The notes below the pieces were generated by a model. That model searched no databases. It was given only the letters and a program-made list of their open reading frames with translations, and was not told where the DNA came from. Source: Flavihumibacter fluminis (GTDB taxonomy: Bacteria; Bacteroidota; Bacteroidia; Chitinophagales; Chitinophagaceae). From it: a stretch of 64,000 nt of DNA. Positions 1 through 7,775 of this stretch are shown piece after piece. Each line of letters opens with the position of its first letter. The first letter of the stretch is position 1. Where the stretch lies: positions 1 to 64,000 of the forward strand of contig NZ_JAKEVY010000004.1 of the NCBI RefSeq assembly GCF_021491375.1, written 5' to 3'. Position numbers and translations under genes: made by a program.

Positions 1-121
1 GCCGCCAGCTTCCTTCAGATTCTACCTCGCGATAGACACCCTTGCTCTTGGCTAATGGTTGGCGATTACATACCCCCATAACGGACTTGCACCGTCGAGT
101 CTGACGCCATGCATGGCGCAC
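1..121 (-). mobile_element. Group II intron (class C type), 5' end; rest lies off the left edge
   Basis: Read on the minus strand from position 121 leftward, the sequence begins with GTGCG, the canonical group II intron 5' motif, and continues with blocks I recognise from domain I of bacterial class C introns, such as GCAAGGGTGTC and GAATCTGAAGGAAGC. The first base of the intron follows directly after the T-tract of the tRNA-Ser terminator, which is the typical target of class C introns. Only the first 121 nt are inside the window, so the maturase gene and the 3' end cannot be seen. No protein is encoded in this part. The identification is from memory of intron sequences, not from an alignment. 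Confidence 0.88.
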
Positions 122-153
122 AAAAAAAATGCAGCCTTCAAAGAAGACTGCAT
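122..153 (-). terminator. Intrinsic terminator of tRNA-Ser, target of the intron
   Basis: An 11-bp stem (129-139 with 143-153, one G-T pair) closes a 3-nt loop and is followed on the minus strand by eight T residues (122-129). It lies 7 nt downstream of the tRNA 3' end. The intron 5' end abuts the T-tract. Confidence 0.93.
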
Positions 154-160
154 TTCCTGC

Positions 161-250
161 GGTGAGGGAGGGATTCGAACCCTCGGTACAGGTTTAAGCC
201 CGTACAACGGTTTAGCAAACCGGCCCTTTCGGCCACTCAGGCACCTCACC
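161..250 (-). tRNA. tRNA-Ser (anticodon GCU)
   Basis: The 90-nt minus-strand sequence has a 7-bp acceptor stem (GGTGAGG with CCTCACC), a D arm with the serine-type AGTGGCCGAAAGG segment, an anticodon loop TTGCTAA giving anticodon GCU, a long class II variable arm, and a T arm with GGTTCGAATCC. It reads the AGC and AGU serine codons. The 3' CCA is not encoded. It has its own promoter upstream and its own terminator downstream, so it is a single-gene unit lying after dnaA on the same strand. Confidence 0.95.
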
Positions 251-279
251 TACCGACCCCGAATCGCATTCAGGGAGCG

Positions 280-312
280 CAAAAATAGCTATTTCCAGGG
301 TTTCCACCCAAA
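280..312 (-). promoter_or_regulatory. Promoter of tRNA-Ser
   Basis: On the minus strand TTTG (312-309) is followed after 21 bp by TATTTTTG (287-280), a full match to the Bacteroidota -7 consensus TAnnTTTG. The predicted start is about 26 nt before the tRNA. Confidence 0.7.
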
Positions 313-328
313 TATTTCACCCTAAATT

Positions 329-1762
329 TTACAAGCTGGCTAACTGCACTTTCTGCTGCAATTCCATCACATTCTCCCGGAAAATCGTGTCCGTATCCAT
401 CAAATCCTTCACTGTCTGGCAACTGTGGATCACCGTGGTATGATCCCGGCCCCCAAAATGCTCACCGATCGTCTTCAACGAATTCTTGGTAAAGGATTTC
501 GCCAGGTACATCGTGATCTGCCTGGCCTGCACAATCTCCCGCTTCCGGGTCTTCTGCAGCAATTTATCATACGGAACATCAAAATAATCGCAGACCATCT
601 TCTGGATCGCTTCAATAGTGATTTCCTTGGAAGAGGTCTTCACAAAGTTACGGAGTACTTTCTTGGCCAAATCGAGGTCAATTTCCCTACGGTTCAGCGA
701 AGATTGTGCCAAAAGCGATATCAACGCTCCTTCCAGCTCCCGCACGTTATTATTGATATTGTAGGCCAGGTACTTTACTACCTCCTTCGGCATGTCCAAT
801 CCATCGTTCTTCATCTTCCGCTCCAATATCTCAATCCGCGTCTCATAATCCGGCATCTGCAAATCCGCACTCAAGCCCCACCTGAACCGGCTCAACAATC
901 GCTCCTGCACCCCCTCCAGGTCCTTCGGCGCCTTGTCAGAAGTTAAGATCAACTGCTTGCCACTCTGGTGCAAATGGTTGAAGATCGCAAAAAACGCATC
1001 CTGCGATTTCTCCGCCCGATTGAAGAACTGTACGTCATCAATAATCAATACATCAATCAACTGATAAAAATGTATGAAATCATTGATCGCATTGTTCCGG
1101 CTATGATCCACAAACTGGTTGATGAATTTCTCCGAACTCACATACAATACCACTTTGTTCGGATTGATGCGCTTTACCTCATTTCCAATCGCCTGCGCCA
1201 AATGCGTTTTACCCAATCCTACGCCACCATATATGACCAACGGATTGAATGAATTCGCACCCGGTTTCTCCGCCACCGTTTTACCGGCCCGGCGTGCCAC
1301 ACGATTGCAATCACCTTCTATATAAGCATCAAATGTATAAATGGGATTTAACTGCGGATCAATTTGCATCTTCTTCAATCCAGGAATCACAAAAGGATTC
1401 TTTACCGGATTGTTGATCACCAACGGGAAGTCCATTTCATTATTGGAATAGGTCTTGTAACCATGTGCTGGTACATCCACTGTTAATGGCTTGCTTTTAT
1501 GATTACCACTATCCACCATGATACGATATTCCAACTGTGCGTCTTTCCCTAACACCCTGCGCAATGTTTTTGCCAACAGGTTTACATAATGCTCTTCAAG
1601 ATACTCATAAAAAAATTGACTGGGTACCTGAATCACGAGTACGGTGTTCTTGAGTTCAACGGGTTTGATTGGTTCGAACCAGGTTTTGAAATGCTGCCAC
1701 TCCACGATATCCTTGATGATCTCCAGACAACTATTCCAGACTGTATCTAAGGTTTTGGTCAT
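329..1762 (-). CDS. dnaA: Chromosomal replication initiator protein DnaA
   Basis: DnaA binds DnaA boxes at oriC, melts the origin and loads the DnaB helicase. The 477-residue protein has the normal four-domain plan: an N-terminal domain I (about 1-80), a variable linker (about 85-130), the AAA+ ATPase with Walker A GGVGLGKTHL (179-188) and Walker B LIIDDVQF (around 239-246), and the C-terminal helix-turn-helix with the DnaA signature GGRDHTTVIHS near residue 440. Length and motifs are complete. The usual neighbours dnaN, recF and gyrB are absent here, as is common in Bacteroidota, and I saw no cluster of DnaA boxes in the short upstream gap, so dnaA does not mark oriC by itself in this window. 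Confidence 0.98.
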   Translation of the reverse strand: MTKTLDTVWNSCLEIIKDIVEWQHFKTWFEPIKPVELKNTVLVIQVPSQFFYEYLEEHYVNLLAKTLRRVLGKDAQLEYRIMVDSGNHKSKPLTVDVPAHGYKTYSNNEMDFPLVINNPVKNPFVIPGLKKMQIDPQLNPIYTFDAYIEGDCNRVARRAGKTVAEKPGANSFNPLVIYGGVGLGKTHLAQAIGNEVKRINPNKVVLYVSSEKFINQFVDHSRNNAINDFIHFYQLIDVLIIDDVQFFNRAEKSQDAFFAIFNHLHQSGKQLILTSDKAPKDLEGVQERLLSRFRWGLSADLQMPDYETRIEILERKMKNDGLDMPKEVVKYLAYNINNNVRELEGALISLLAQSSLNRREIDLDLAKKVLRNFVKTSSKEITIEAIQKMVCDYFDVPYDKLLQKTRKREIVQARQITMYLAKSFTKNSLKTIGEHFGGRDHTTVIHSCQTVKDLMDTDTIFRENVMELQQKVQLASL

Positions 1763-1855
1763 TTGTGAGCGTGAAGTTTTTTTGTTAGTAGTACGTTGAT
1801 AAAAAATTAACGTAGGGGGACGAATATCAAATTTTTTCGTTGAAAAAAAAATTTT

Positions 1856-2794
1856 TTACTCACTTGTTTTTTTGCCAATAATAACACTGTGAGATCGCTC
1901 CAAATTTTTCTTTTTATTCCGCTGAAACTCAAAGTCCATGCGGCCTAGAACGATTCCAGCCCACCCCACCTGATTCACTATCACATCCGATCCAAATTTA
2001 TTTTTATACACAACAGGTGCATCTAAAAACGTATGTGTATGTCCACCTATAATCACATCAATATGTTCTGTTTCTCGTGCCAGTATTTCATCACTCACTT
2101 TATTCGCTTCCCGATACTTGTATCCCAAATGTGACAAACAGACAACCAGGTCACATCCTTCGTTTCGCTTCAAATGCGCTGCCCACTTGTTTGCTGTTGC
2201 AATCGGATCTAAATAAACTGTGTTTCCAGCCAGGTTGTCAGGCACCAATCCTTTCAACTCAATACCAACACCTGTTAGTCCGATTTTCAATTTTCCTTTC
2301 TTTACAATATGGTAAGGTCTTGTTTTACCTTCCATCGGTGTATGCGTGAAATCATAATTGCCTACCACTATCGGAAATTGCACATGTTGTAACTGTGTTG
2401 CAAAATTTTCCAGTCCCGCATCAAAATCATGATTGCCCATCGTTGCTGCTTCATAACCCATCGCCTGCATGGCTTTCATCTCCGGCTCCCCTTTGTAGAA
2501 ATTGAAATAAGGTGTACCCTGGAAAATATCTCCTGCATCTACTAATAATACATGGTCTGCTTTTTCCCGGATGGCCTTGATCGCTTCCGCTCTTGCTGCT
2601 ACTCCTCCCAATCCCTGGTTTCGGCTGCCATCCATTGGAAAGGGTTCCAGCCGGCTGTGTACATCATTGGTATGTAAGAGGGTCAATTGTTGTACCGGAC
2701 TTTCTTCCAGTCCTTCCTGTCCCAGTACCCGCTGTGTCAGCAAGGCTCCGGTTGCCATTCCTGCCGTTTGTAAAAATTTTCTTCTATTGAGCAT
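1856..2794 (-). CDS. 5'-nucleotidase family metallophosphatase, catalytic domain only
   Basis: This encodes the N-terminal metallophosphatase half of the UshA/5'-nucleotidase family, which hydrolyses nucleotides in the periplasm. The start at 2794 gives a twin-arginine-type signal (NRRKFLQTAG); an in-frame ATG at 2821 would add nine residues. Metal-binding motifs are present: LHTNDVHSR (DxH), DAGDIFQGT, GNHDFD and GGHTHTF. The protein stops after this domain at about 312 residues and lacks the C-terminal nucleotide-binding domain of classical 5'-nucleotidases. That domain is encoded by the gene immediately upstream, whose stop overlaps this start by 11 bp, so the two are probably translationally coupled and act together. 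Confidence 0.88.
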   Translation of the reverse strand: MLNRRKFLQTAGMATGALLTQRVLGQEGLEESPVQQLTLLHTNDVHSRLEPFPMDGSRNQGLGGVAARAEAIKAIREKADHVLLVDAGDIFQGTPYFNFYKGEPEMKAMQAMGYEAATMGNHDFDAGLENFATQLQHVQFPIVVGNYDFTHTPMEGKTRPYHIVKKGKLKIGLTGVGIELKGLVPDNLAGNTVYLDPIATANKWAAHLKRNEGCDLVVCLSHLGYKYREANKVSDEILARETEHIDVIIGGHTHTFLDAPVVYKNKFGSDVIVNQVGWAGIVLGRMDFEFQRNKKKNLERSHSVIIGKKTSE

Positions 2795-3560
2795 AGCGAA
2801 TTCTGTTTTCAAGTGCTGCATTCAGTTTTTTCCCTTGCTTAGTCTGCGCTTCGAAATACTGCAGGAATGCATCCCGCATCAGGATGCCTTTATTGATCTG
2901 TGGCAGCTTTCGCAGCATATCACAATCATCTCCACCATTCGCGATATAATCGGAATTGGCTACCCGATAGGTAACCTGCGGATCCAGTGGCTTGCCTCCT
3001 ACGAGTACATCAATCGCTTTTTTATCCTTTATCACAAATTGTACGCCAGCTACCGGCCAGCCTCCCCGTTCCGCGATTCTGTTCAGGAATTCCTGGAACA
3101 CGCTTCCTTTCAGCTCCTGGATGATCAGCAGGTTATCGAAAGGCATTAGCTCAAATACTTTTCCGATGGTGATCGGTCCGGCTGGTATTTGTGAGATGCG
3201 CACGCCACCATAATTTACGAAAGCCGCATCCACAACACCATAGGCCTTCTTTGCTTCTGCCAGCAGGGCATCTGCTACCAGGTTATTCAGGGTACCTTCC
3301 GGTAATTTTTTCTCCATGGATATAGCCAGCTCGGCAATCACTTTGTTCATGCTGCTGTTCACGCTATCGGCGTAGGGACTTAGTATTGCTTCAAGTTTGG
3401 GATCCCTGGGCGCTTTATCAGTGATTCGCACGGAATCATACTGAACCTGCGAGGGCTGGTAGGAGGTGGCACAGCCTGTTATAGCAAATACAGCTAGCAG
3501 GACTGCCACTCGTATGGAGGCAGACGAATACATGGACATAGACGAAAACTTAAGATACAA
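2784..3560 (-). CDS. 5'-nucleotidase C-terminal domain lipoprotein
   Basis: A 258-residue lipoprotein: the N-terminus has a hydrophobic stretch ending in a lipobox (ITGC, around residue 30). The rest matches the C-terminal substrate-binding domain of 5'-nucleotidases, with NYGGVR, a FNLL-like substrate segment (MPFDNLL) and the ANGGDDCDML loop. It has no metallophosphatase motifs and so should not be catalytic alone. With the downstream gene it makes up a complete nucleotidase split over two chains. Several in-frame ATGs lie near the start (3560, 3539, 3533), so the exact start is uncertain. Confidence 0.87.
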   Translation of the reverse strand: MYLKFSSMSMYSSASIRVAVLLAVFAITGCATSYQPSQVQYDSVRITDKAPRDPKLEAILSPYADSVNSSMNKVIAELAISMEKKLPEGTLNNLVADALLAEAKKAYGVVDAAFVNYGGVRISQIPAGPITIGKVFELMPFDNLLIIQELKGSVFQEFLNRIAERGGWPVAGVQFVIKDKKAIDVLVGGKPLDPQVTYRVANSDYIANGGDDCDMLRKLPQINKGILMRDAFLQYFEAQTKQGKKLNAALENRIRYAQ

Positions 3561-3595
3561 CTTTATTAAGGTGTTGCTACCTCAATAAAGGGGTG

Positions 3596-3603
3596 CAAAT
3601 ATA
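3596..3603 (-). promoter_or_regulatory. -7 promoter box of the nucleotidase operon
   Basis: TATATTTG on the minus strand matches TAnnTTTG and lies 35 nt before the start at 3560. No convincing -33 TTTG is present. Confidence 0.5.
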
Positions 3604-3642
3604 AATGAAGTGTTTTTACGCAGCGGTTAAATTTAGACGAAC

Positions 3643-3650
3643 TACTTTTG
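3643..3650 (+). promoter_or_regulatory. -7 promoter box of the flavoprotein gene
   Basis: TACTTTTG matches TAnnTTTG and lies 26 nt before the ATG at 3677, divergent from the nucleotidase promoter. Confidence 0.5.
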
Positions 3651-3676
3651 CCCTGTTTTAGGACAACTACCTAACC

Positions 3677-5233
3677 ATGCAACAAACCTTCACGATACAG
3701 GTGAGTCCGGCGGAAGCTGCTCATCCCGAGTCCATTCTTGACTACCTGGCCGCTGCCAGTGGTCAATCGCGACATCAACTCACCGGTTTCCATATTCTCA
3801 AAAAATCCATCGATGCCCGTGGCCGGCAGATAAGGATAAACCTTAGCCTGCGTGCCTTTATCAATGAACCTTTTGTGGAACGTCCGCACGAGGTATTTCA
3901 GTTCCCGGATGTACGAAACGCCCAACACCAGGTGATTATAGTGGGCGCGGGGCCCTGTGGCATTTTTGCCGCCCTGCAATTGATTGAGCTGGGCATCCGC
4001 CCGGTGATCCTGGAAAGAGGCAAGGATGTCCGGAGCCGCCGGCGCGATCTGGCTGCGATGAACAAGCAGGGTATTGTCAACCCTGAAAGCAATTATTGTT
4101 TTGGTGAAGGAGGTGCCGGCACCTATAGTGATGGTAAACTCTATACCCGTTCCACCAAGAGAGGCAATATCGACCGCATCCTGCAACTCTTTGTACAGTT
4201 CGGGGCGGATGAGCGGATCCTCTATGAAGCGCATCCCCATATCGGCACCAACAAACTGCCGCATATTATGGTGGCCATGCGGGAGCAGATCCTTCAGAGT
4301 GGTGGTCAATTCCTCTTTGAAGAAAAGATGACTGGTTTTGAGCTGGTCAACAACCAGGTAAAAGCAGTCCTAACAGCCTCGGGCAACCGATTTGAGGGTG
4401 ATGCCGTGATCCTGGCTACCGGCCATTCTGCCCGGGATATTTTTGAATTGCTCCATCGCCAGCAGATCCTCATTGAAGCCAAGCCCTTCGCCCTGGGCGT
4501 GCGCATTGAACACCCGCAGGAACTGATTGATCGGATACAATATCATTGTCCCACCCGCGGAGAATTCCTCCCCCCTGCTTCCTATAGCCTGGTGCAACAG
4601 GTCGAGAACCGAGGGGTATTTTCCTTCTGTATGTGTCCGGGGGGTATCATCGCGCCGGCGGCTACTGCTGCGGGTGAGTTGGTGGTCAATGGCTGGAGTC
4701 CCTCCAAGCGCAACAATCCTTATGCGAATTCAGGCATGGTGGTGAGCATTGAAGAAAAAGACTGGCAACGGTTTACAGGTCCCCTTGGCGCGATGGAGTT
4801 TCAGCGCCAGGTGGAGCAGCGGGCCTTTACAGCAGGAGGTGGAGCCCTGGTGGGTCCGGCTTTGCGCATGACTGATTTTGTACAGAAGAAGGTTTCAGCT
4901 GATTTGCCCGATTGTTCTTATCTGCCCGGGATCAAGGCCGCGCCGCTTTGGGAAGTGCTACCGGACTTTGTGTATAAGAGCCTGGCCGGTGGTTTCCAGG
5001 CATTCGGAAAAAAGATGAAAGGCTATTTTACTCGCGATGCTGTGGTAGTAGCTACCGAGTCGCGCACTTCTTCCCCGGTGAGAATACCCAGAGACCCGGA
5101 GTTGCTGAATCACCCGCAGATAGGAAATTTATACCCTGCTGGTGAGGGCGCTGGTTATGCAGGAGGCATTGTGAGTGCAGCCATGGACGGAGAGCGCATT
5201 GCGCGGGTCCTGGCTGCCATCTACCAACAATAA
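3677..5233 (+). CDS. NAD(P)/FAD-dependent oxidoreductase of the COG2509 type
   Basis: A 518-residue cytosolic flavoprotein. Residues 1-80 form a small N-terminal domain typical of this uncharacterised dehydrogenase family. A Rossmann FAD-binding motif follows (VIVGAGPCG, GAGPCG at 90-95, with the acidic residue in ILERG at its end). Further family segments are CFGEGGAGTYSDGKL, VILATGHSARD and the C-terminal FAD-contacting stretch GNLYPAGEGAGYAGGI. The substrate is not known for the family. It stands alone between a divergent nucleotidase operon and the ABC exporter genes. Confidence 0.87.
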   Translation: MQQTFTIQVSPAEAAHPESILDYLAAASGQSRHQLTGFHILKKSIDARGRQIRINLSLRAFINEPFVERPHEVFQFPDVRNAQHQVIIVGAGPCGIFAALQLIELGIRPVILERGKDVRSRRRDLAAMNKQGIVNPESNYCFGEGGAGTYSDGKLYTRSTKRGNIDRILQLFVQFGADERILYEAHPHIGTNKLPHIMVAMREQILQSGGQFLFEEKMTGFELVNNQVKAVLTASGNRFEGDAVILATGHSARDIFELLHRQQILIEAKPFALGVRIEHPQELIDRIQYHCPTRGEFLPPASYSLVQQVENRGVFSFCMCPGGIIAPAATAAGELVVNGWSPSKRNNPYANSGMVVSIEEKDWQRFTGPLGAMEFQRQVEQRAFTAGGGALVGPALRMTDFVQKKVSADLPDCSYLPGIKAAPLWEVLPDFVYKSLAGGFQAFGKKMKGYFTRDAVVVATESRTSSPVRIPRDPELLNHPQIGNLYPAGEGAGYAGGIVSAAMDGERIARVLAAIYQQ

Positions 5234-5318
5234 TATTATTGGTGGCGCTTGTAATGTTTTGGTTTTTCAGGCATCCAATAGACAGCAACTATAACTTTCT
5301 AAACCAACAACACCAAAT

Positions 5319-6251
5319 ATGCCTTTATTGGAGGTTCACAACCTGAAAAAACATTACGGCGCGCACAAAGCCGTAGATGATATCAGTTTTTCGATTGAGC
5401 GGGGTAGTATTTTCGGTTTACTCGGACCTAACGGTGCCGGTAAAACGACCTTACTGCGCATGATCACAGGGATCTTTTACCCGGATGGCGGACAAATCAG
5501 TTTTGATGGCCGCCCTTTCAAAGCGGAGGACGATATCCTGCACATCGGCTATATGCCCGAAGAACGCGGACTCTACAAGAAAATGAAGATCGGCGAGCAG
5601 GCCATGTACCTGGCCCAGTTAAAGGGACTCTCCAAGGCCGAGGCCCTGGAAAAAGTCAAGACCTGGTTCGAGAAATTCGAAATGCAGAGCTGGTGGAATA
5701 AAAAAGTAGAGGACCTCAGTAAAGGGATGGGACAAAAACTGCAGTTTGTAACTACTGTACTGCACGAGCCCAAGCTGATCATTCTCGATGAGCCCTTCAG
5801 CGGTTTGGATCCCGTAAATGCGAACCTGATAAAGGAAGAGATTTACAACCTCGCGAAAAGAGGCTGTACGGTGATCTTCAGTACCCACCGGATGGAGCAG
5901 GTAGAAGAGATCTGCGACCAGATCATCCTGGTGAACAAGGGACAAAAAATCCTGGATGGTACGGTACATGGTGTGAAACAGGAATACAAGAAGAACCAGT
6001 TCAAGGTGCTGACAGAAGAAGGGATTAAGTTACCGGCTTCTGCACAGTTCCAACTGGTACAACAAAACGGTCATGAATACACGATTCAGTTAGCAGGAGG
6101 TACAAGTACCAATGCCGTACTGGAAGAGTTGATTCGCAACCAGGTACCCGTGCTTGGCTTTACTGAAATCCTGCCATCGCTGAATGATATCTTCATTCGC
6201 CTGGTGGAAGGAACCCATGCAACCACCCGTGCTTTCCAAGCTGCTTCCTAA
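5319..6251 (+). CDS. ABC transporter ATP-binding protein (ABC-2/NatA type)
   Basis: A 310-residue ATPase with Walker A GPNGAGKTT (36-44), signature LSKGM, Walker B LIILDEP and the H-loop STHRMEQ. The C-terminal 80 residues after the ATPase core are the regulatory extension seen in NatA-like exporters. It lies 16 nt before a matching permease gene, so the two form an export system. Sodium or drug export is the usual guess for this subfamily, but the substrate cannot be read from sequence. Confidence 0.93.
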   Translation: MPLLEVHNLKKHYGAHKAVDDISFSIERGSIFGLLGPNGAGKTTLLRMITGIFYPDGGQISFDGRPFKAEDDILHIGYMPEERGLYKKMKIGEQAMYLAQLKGLSKAEALEKVKTWFEKFEMQSWWNKKVEDLSKGMGQKLQFVTTVLHEPKLIILDEPFSGLDPVNANLIKEEIYNLAKRGCTVIFSTHRMEQVEEICDQIILVNKGQKILDGTVHGVKQEYKKNQFKVLTEEGIKLPASAQFQLVQQNGHEYTIQLAGGTSTNAVLEELIRNQVPVLGFTEILPSLNDIFIRLVEGTHATTRAFQAAS

Positions 6252-6267
6252 CCATTAACACAGAACC

Positions 6268-7560
6268 ATGAACAAGACATTTATCATTATAAAACGCGAG
6301 TTTTTAAGTCGCGTGCAGAAAAAAACTTTTTTACTCTCCACCATTCTGTTGCCGATATTAATTTTTGGTCTGTATGGACTGATCATTTATTTCAGTGTAA
6401 AAGGGGAAGAGGATATTCGGGTAGCCATTGTAGATAGTAAGGGTGTATTGGAAAACAAGATCCAGTCTGACAAGACACTGAGCTTTACTTTTCTGAAACA
6501 GGCCGATACCGCACAATTGCAGAAAGACCTGGTGGATAAAAAATATTCCGGTTATATCCTGCTGCCGGATAGCATCAGCCGGCGCGATAGCCTACAGTAT
6601 CATACCCGCAACAACGTGGGACTGATGACACAGGGCAAGATTGAGAGTCGCATTAACAAGGCGCTGGAGAAAAGCAGCCTGCAAACCCTGCTGGCTCCCG
6701 GTGTAACCCTGGAGCAGGTGGAGACCAACAAAACCAAGGTGGATCTGAAAGTATCCAAGTCGGATGGCAAAACAGGCAATGCCGGATTTGCTACTGCGCT
6801 CGGATTTATTTGCGGATTCCTGATTTACATCGTGCTCTTTATTTATGGCTCCATGGTAATGCGTGGTGTGATGGAAGAAAAGACCAACCGCATTGCGGAA
6901 GTAATGGTGAGCAGTGTGAAGCCTTATCAATTGATGATTGGCAAGATTGTAGGTATTGGAGCCGTTGGCTTGGTGCAGTTCCTGATCTGGGGGGTGTTGA
7001 TGTTGTCCTTGCAGTTATTGATTCCGGTGTTATTCCCGCAGGTGATGGAGCAGGCAGGTGCTGCACAGGCAGCGGTGGACCAGGCAGGTGCGGCTAAATC
7101 ATCCATGCTTACTACCATCATGAATAATTTACAGTCGGTGAATATGTTCATGATTGTCGGACTCTTTATCATTTATTTCCTCGGTGGCTACCTCCTGTAT
7201 TCTTCTCTCTTTGCAGCTGTAGGTAGTGCGGTGAATGAAGATCCGCAGGATGCACAGCAGTTGATGTTGCCCATCACGATGCCCATCATCTTTGCCTTTG
7301 TGATTATGACCCAGGCGATCAACAATCCGGATGGCGGACTCGCGATCTTCGGCAGTCTCTTTCCCCTCACCTCTCCTATTGTAATGATGGCCCGGATTCC
7401 CTATGGCGTACCAGCCTGGGAGTTGATCCTCTCCATTGCCCTGTTGATTGGCGGTTTCCTCGGCACCACCTGGTTGGCTGCTAAAATCTATCGTACCGGA
7501 ATTCTGATGTACGGGAAGAAGGTAACGTGGAAGGAGTTGTGGAAGTGGGCACGGATGTGA
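6268..7560 (+). CDS. ABC transporter permease (ABC-2/NatB type)
   Basis: A 430-residue membrane protein. One N-terminal transmembrane segment (about 17-39) is followed by a large extracytoplasmic domain (about 40-175) and then five or more C-terminal membrane segments, the layout of NatB-like ABC-2 permeases. The cytoplasmic stretch MEEKTNRIAEVMVSSV is the family hallmark and contacts the ATPase. An Ala/Gln-rich insertion (QAGAAQAAVDQAGAAKSS) separates two membrane segments. It pairs with the ATPase gene just upstream and is followed by a long inverted repeat that could end the transcript. Confidence 0.92.
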   Translation: MNKTFIIIKREFLSRVQKKTFLLSTILLPILIFGLYGLIIYFSVKGEEDIRVAIVDSKGVLENKIQSDKTLSFTFLKQADTAQLQKDLVDKKYSGYILLPDSISRRDSLQYHTRNNVGLMTQGKIESRINKALEKSSLQTLLAPGVTLEQVETNKTKVDLKVSKSDGKTGNAGFATALGFICGFLIYIVLFIYGSMVMRGVMEEKTNRIAEVMVSSVKPYQLMIGKIVGIGAVGLVQFLIWGVLMLSLQLLIPVLFPQVMEQAGAAQAAVDQAGAAKSSMLTTIMNNLQSVNMFMIVGLFIIYFLGGYLLYSSLFAAVGSAVNEDPQDAQQLMLPITMPIIFAFVIMTQAINNPDGGLAIFGSLFPLTSPIVMMARIPYGVPAWELILSIALLIGGFLGTTWLAAKIYRTGILMYGKKVTWKELWKWARM

Positions 7561-7562
7561 GG

Positions 7563-7674
7563 AAGTGAAAGGTGAAAGGTGAAAGGTGAAAGAGGGTGAA
7601 AGGTATGGAAGGTGAAACGACGGAGCAGTCTTTCACCTTCTCTCTTTTCACAACTTTCACCTTTCACTTTTCAC
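7563..7674 (+). repeat. Tandem GGTGAAA repeats facing inverted TTTCACC repeats
   Basis: Five copies of GGTGAAA (7571-7591 in tandem, then 7595 and 7611) face three TTTCACC-like copies (7631, 7655, 7667) across a short loop. Transcribed, this would fold into a long imperfect hairpin right after the permease stop. It may serve as terminator or transcript-end protection for the ABC operon; it could also be a slippage-derived simple repeat. Confidence 0.75.
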
Positions 7675-7718
7675 CGTCCTGTTAATTCTTCCCCAATCAC
7701 TTGAAATTTCTTGTCTAT

Positions 7719-7756
7719 TACGAAACTAGTCGTACATTTATACGAACAAATTCGTA
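7719..7756. promoter_or_regulatory. Double palindromic operator, possibly BlaI/MecI type
   Basis: Two 16-bp palindromes with the same outer half-sites stand in tandem: TACGA-6-TCGTA at 7719-7734 and TACGAA-4-TTCGTA at 7741-7756. Their centres are 22 bp apart, two helical turns, so two dimers would bind on one face. The second ends 19 bp before the ATG at 7776. That the binder is a BlaI/MecI-family repressor is inference from the downstream protein; no such regulator is in the window. Confidence 0.6.
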
Positions 7757-7775
7757 ATATCTAAAACTTCCTTCT

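Noticed and set aside
425-1325. Open frames on the plus strand across dnaA
   Set aside because: They are antisense shadows of a complete and conserved dnaA, with no signal or domain.
1763-1855. Possible oriC next to dnaA
   Set aside because: The 93-bp gap is AT-rich but no TTATCCACA-type boxes are seen, and Bacteroidota often have dnaA away from the origin.
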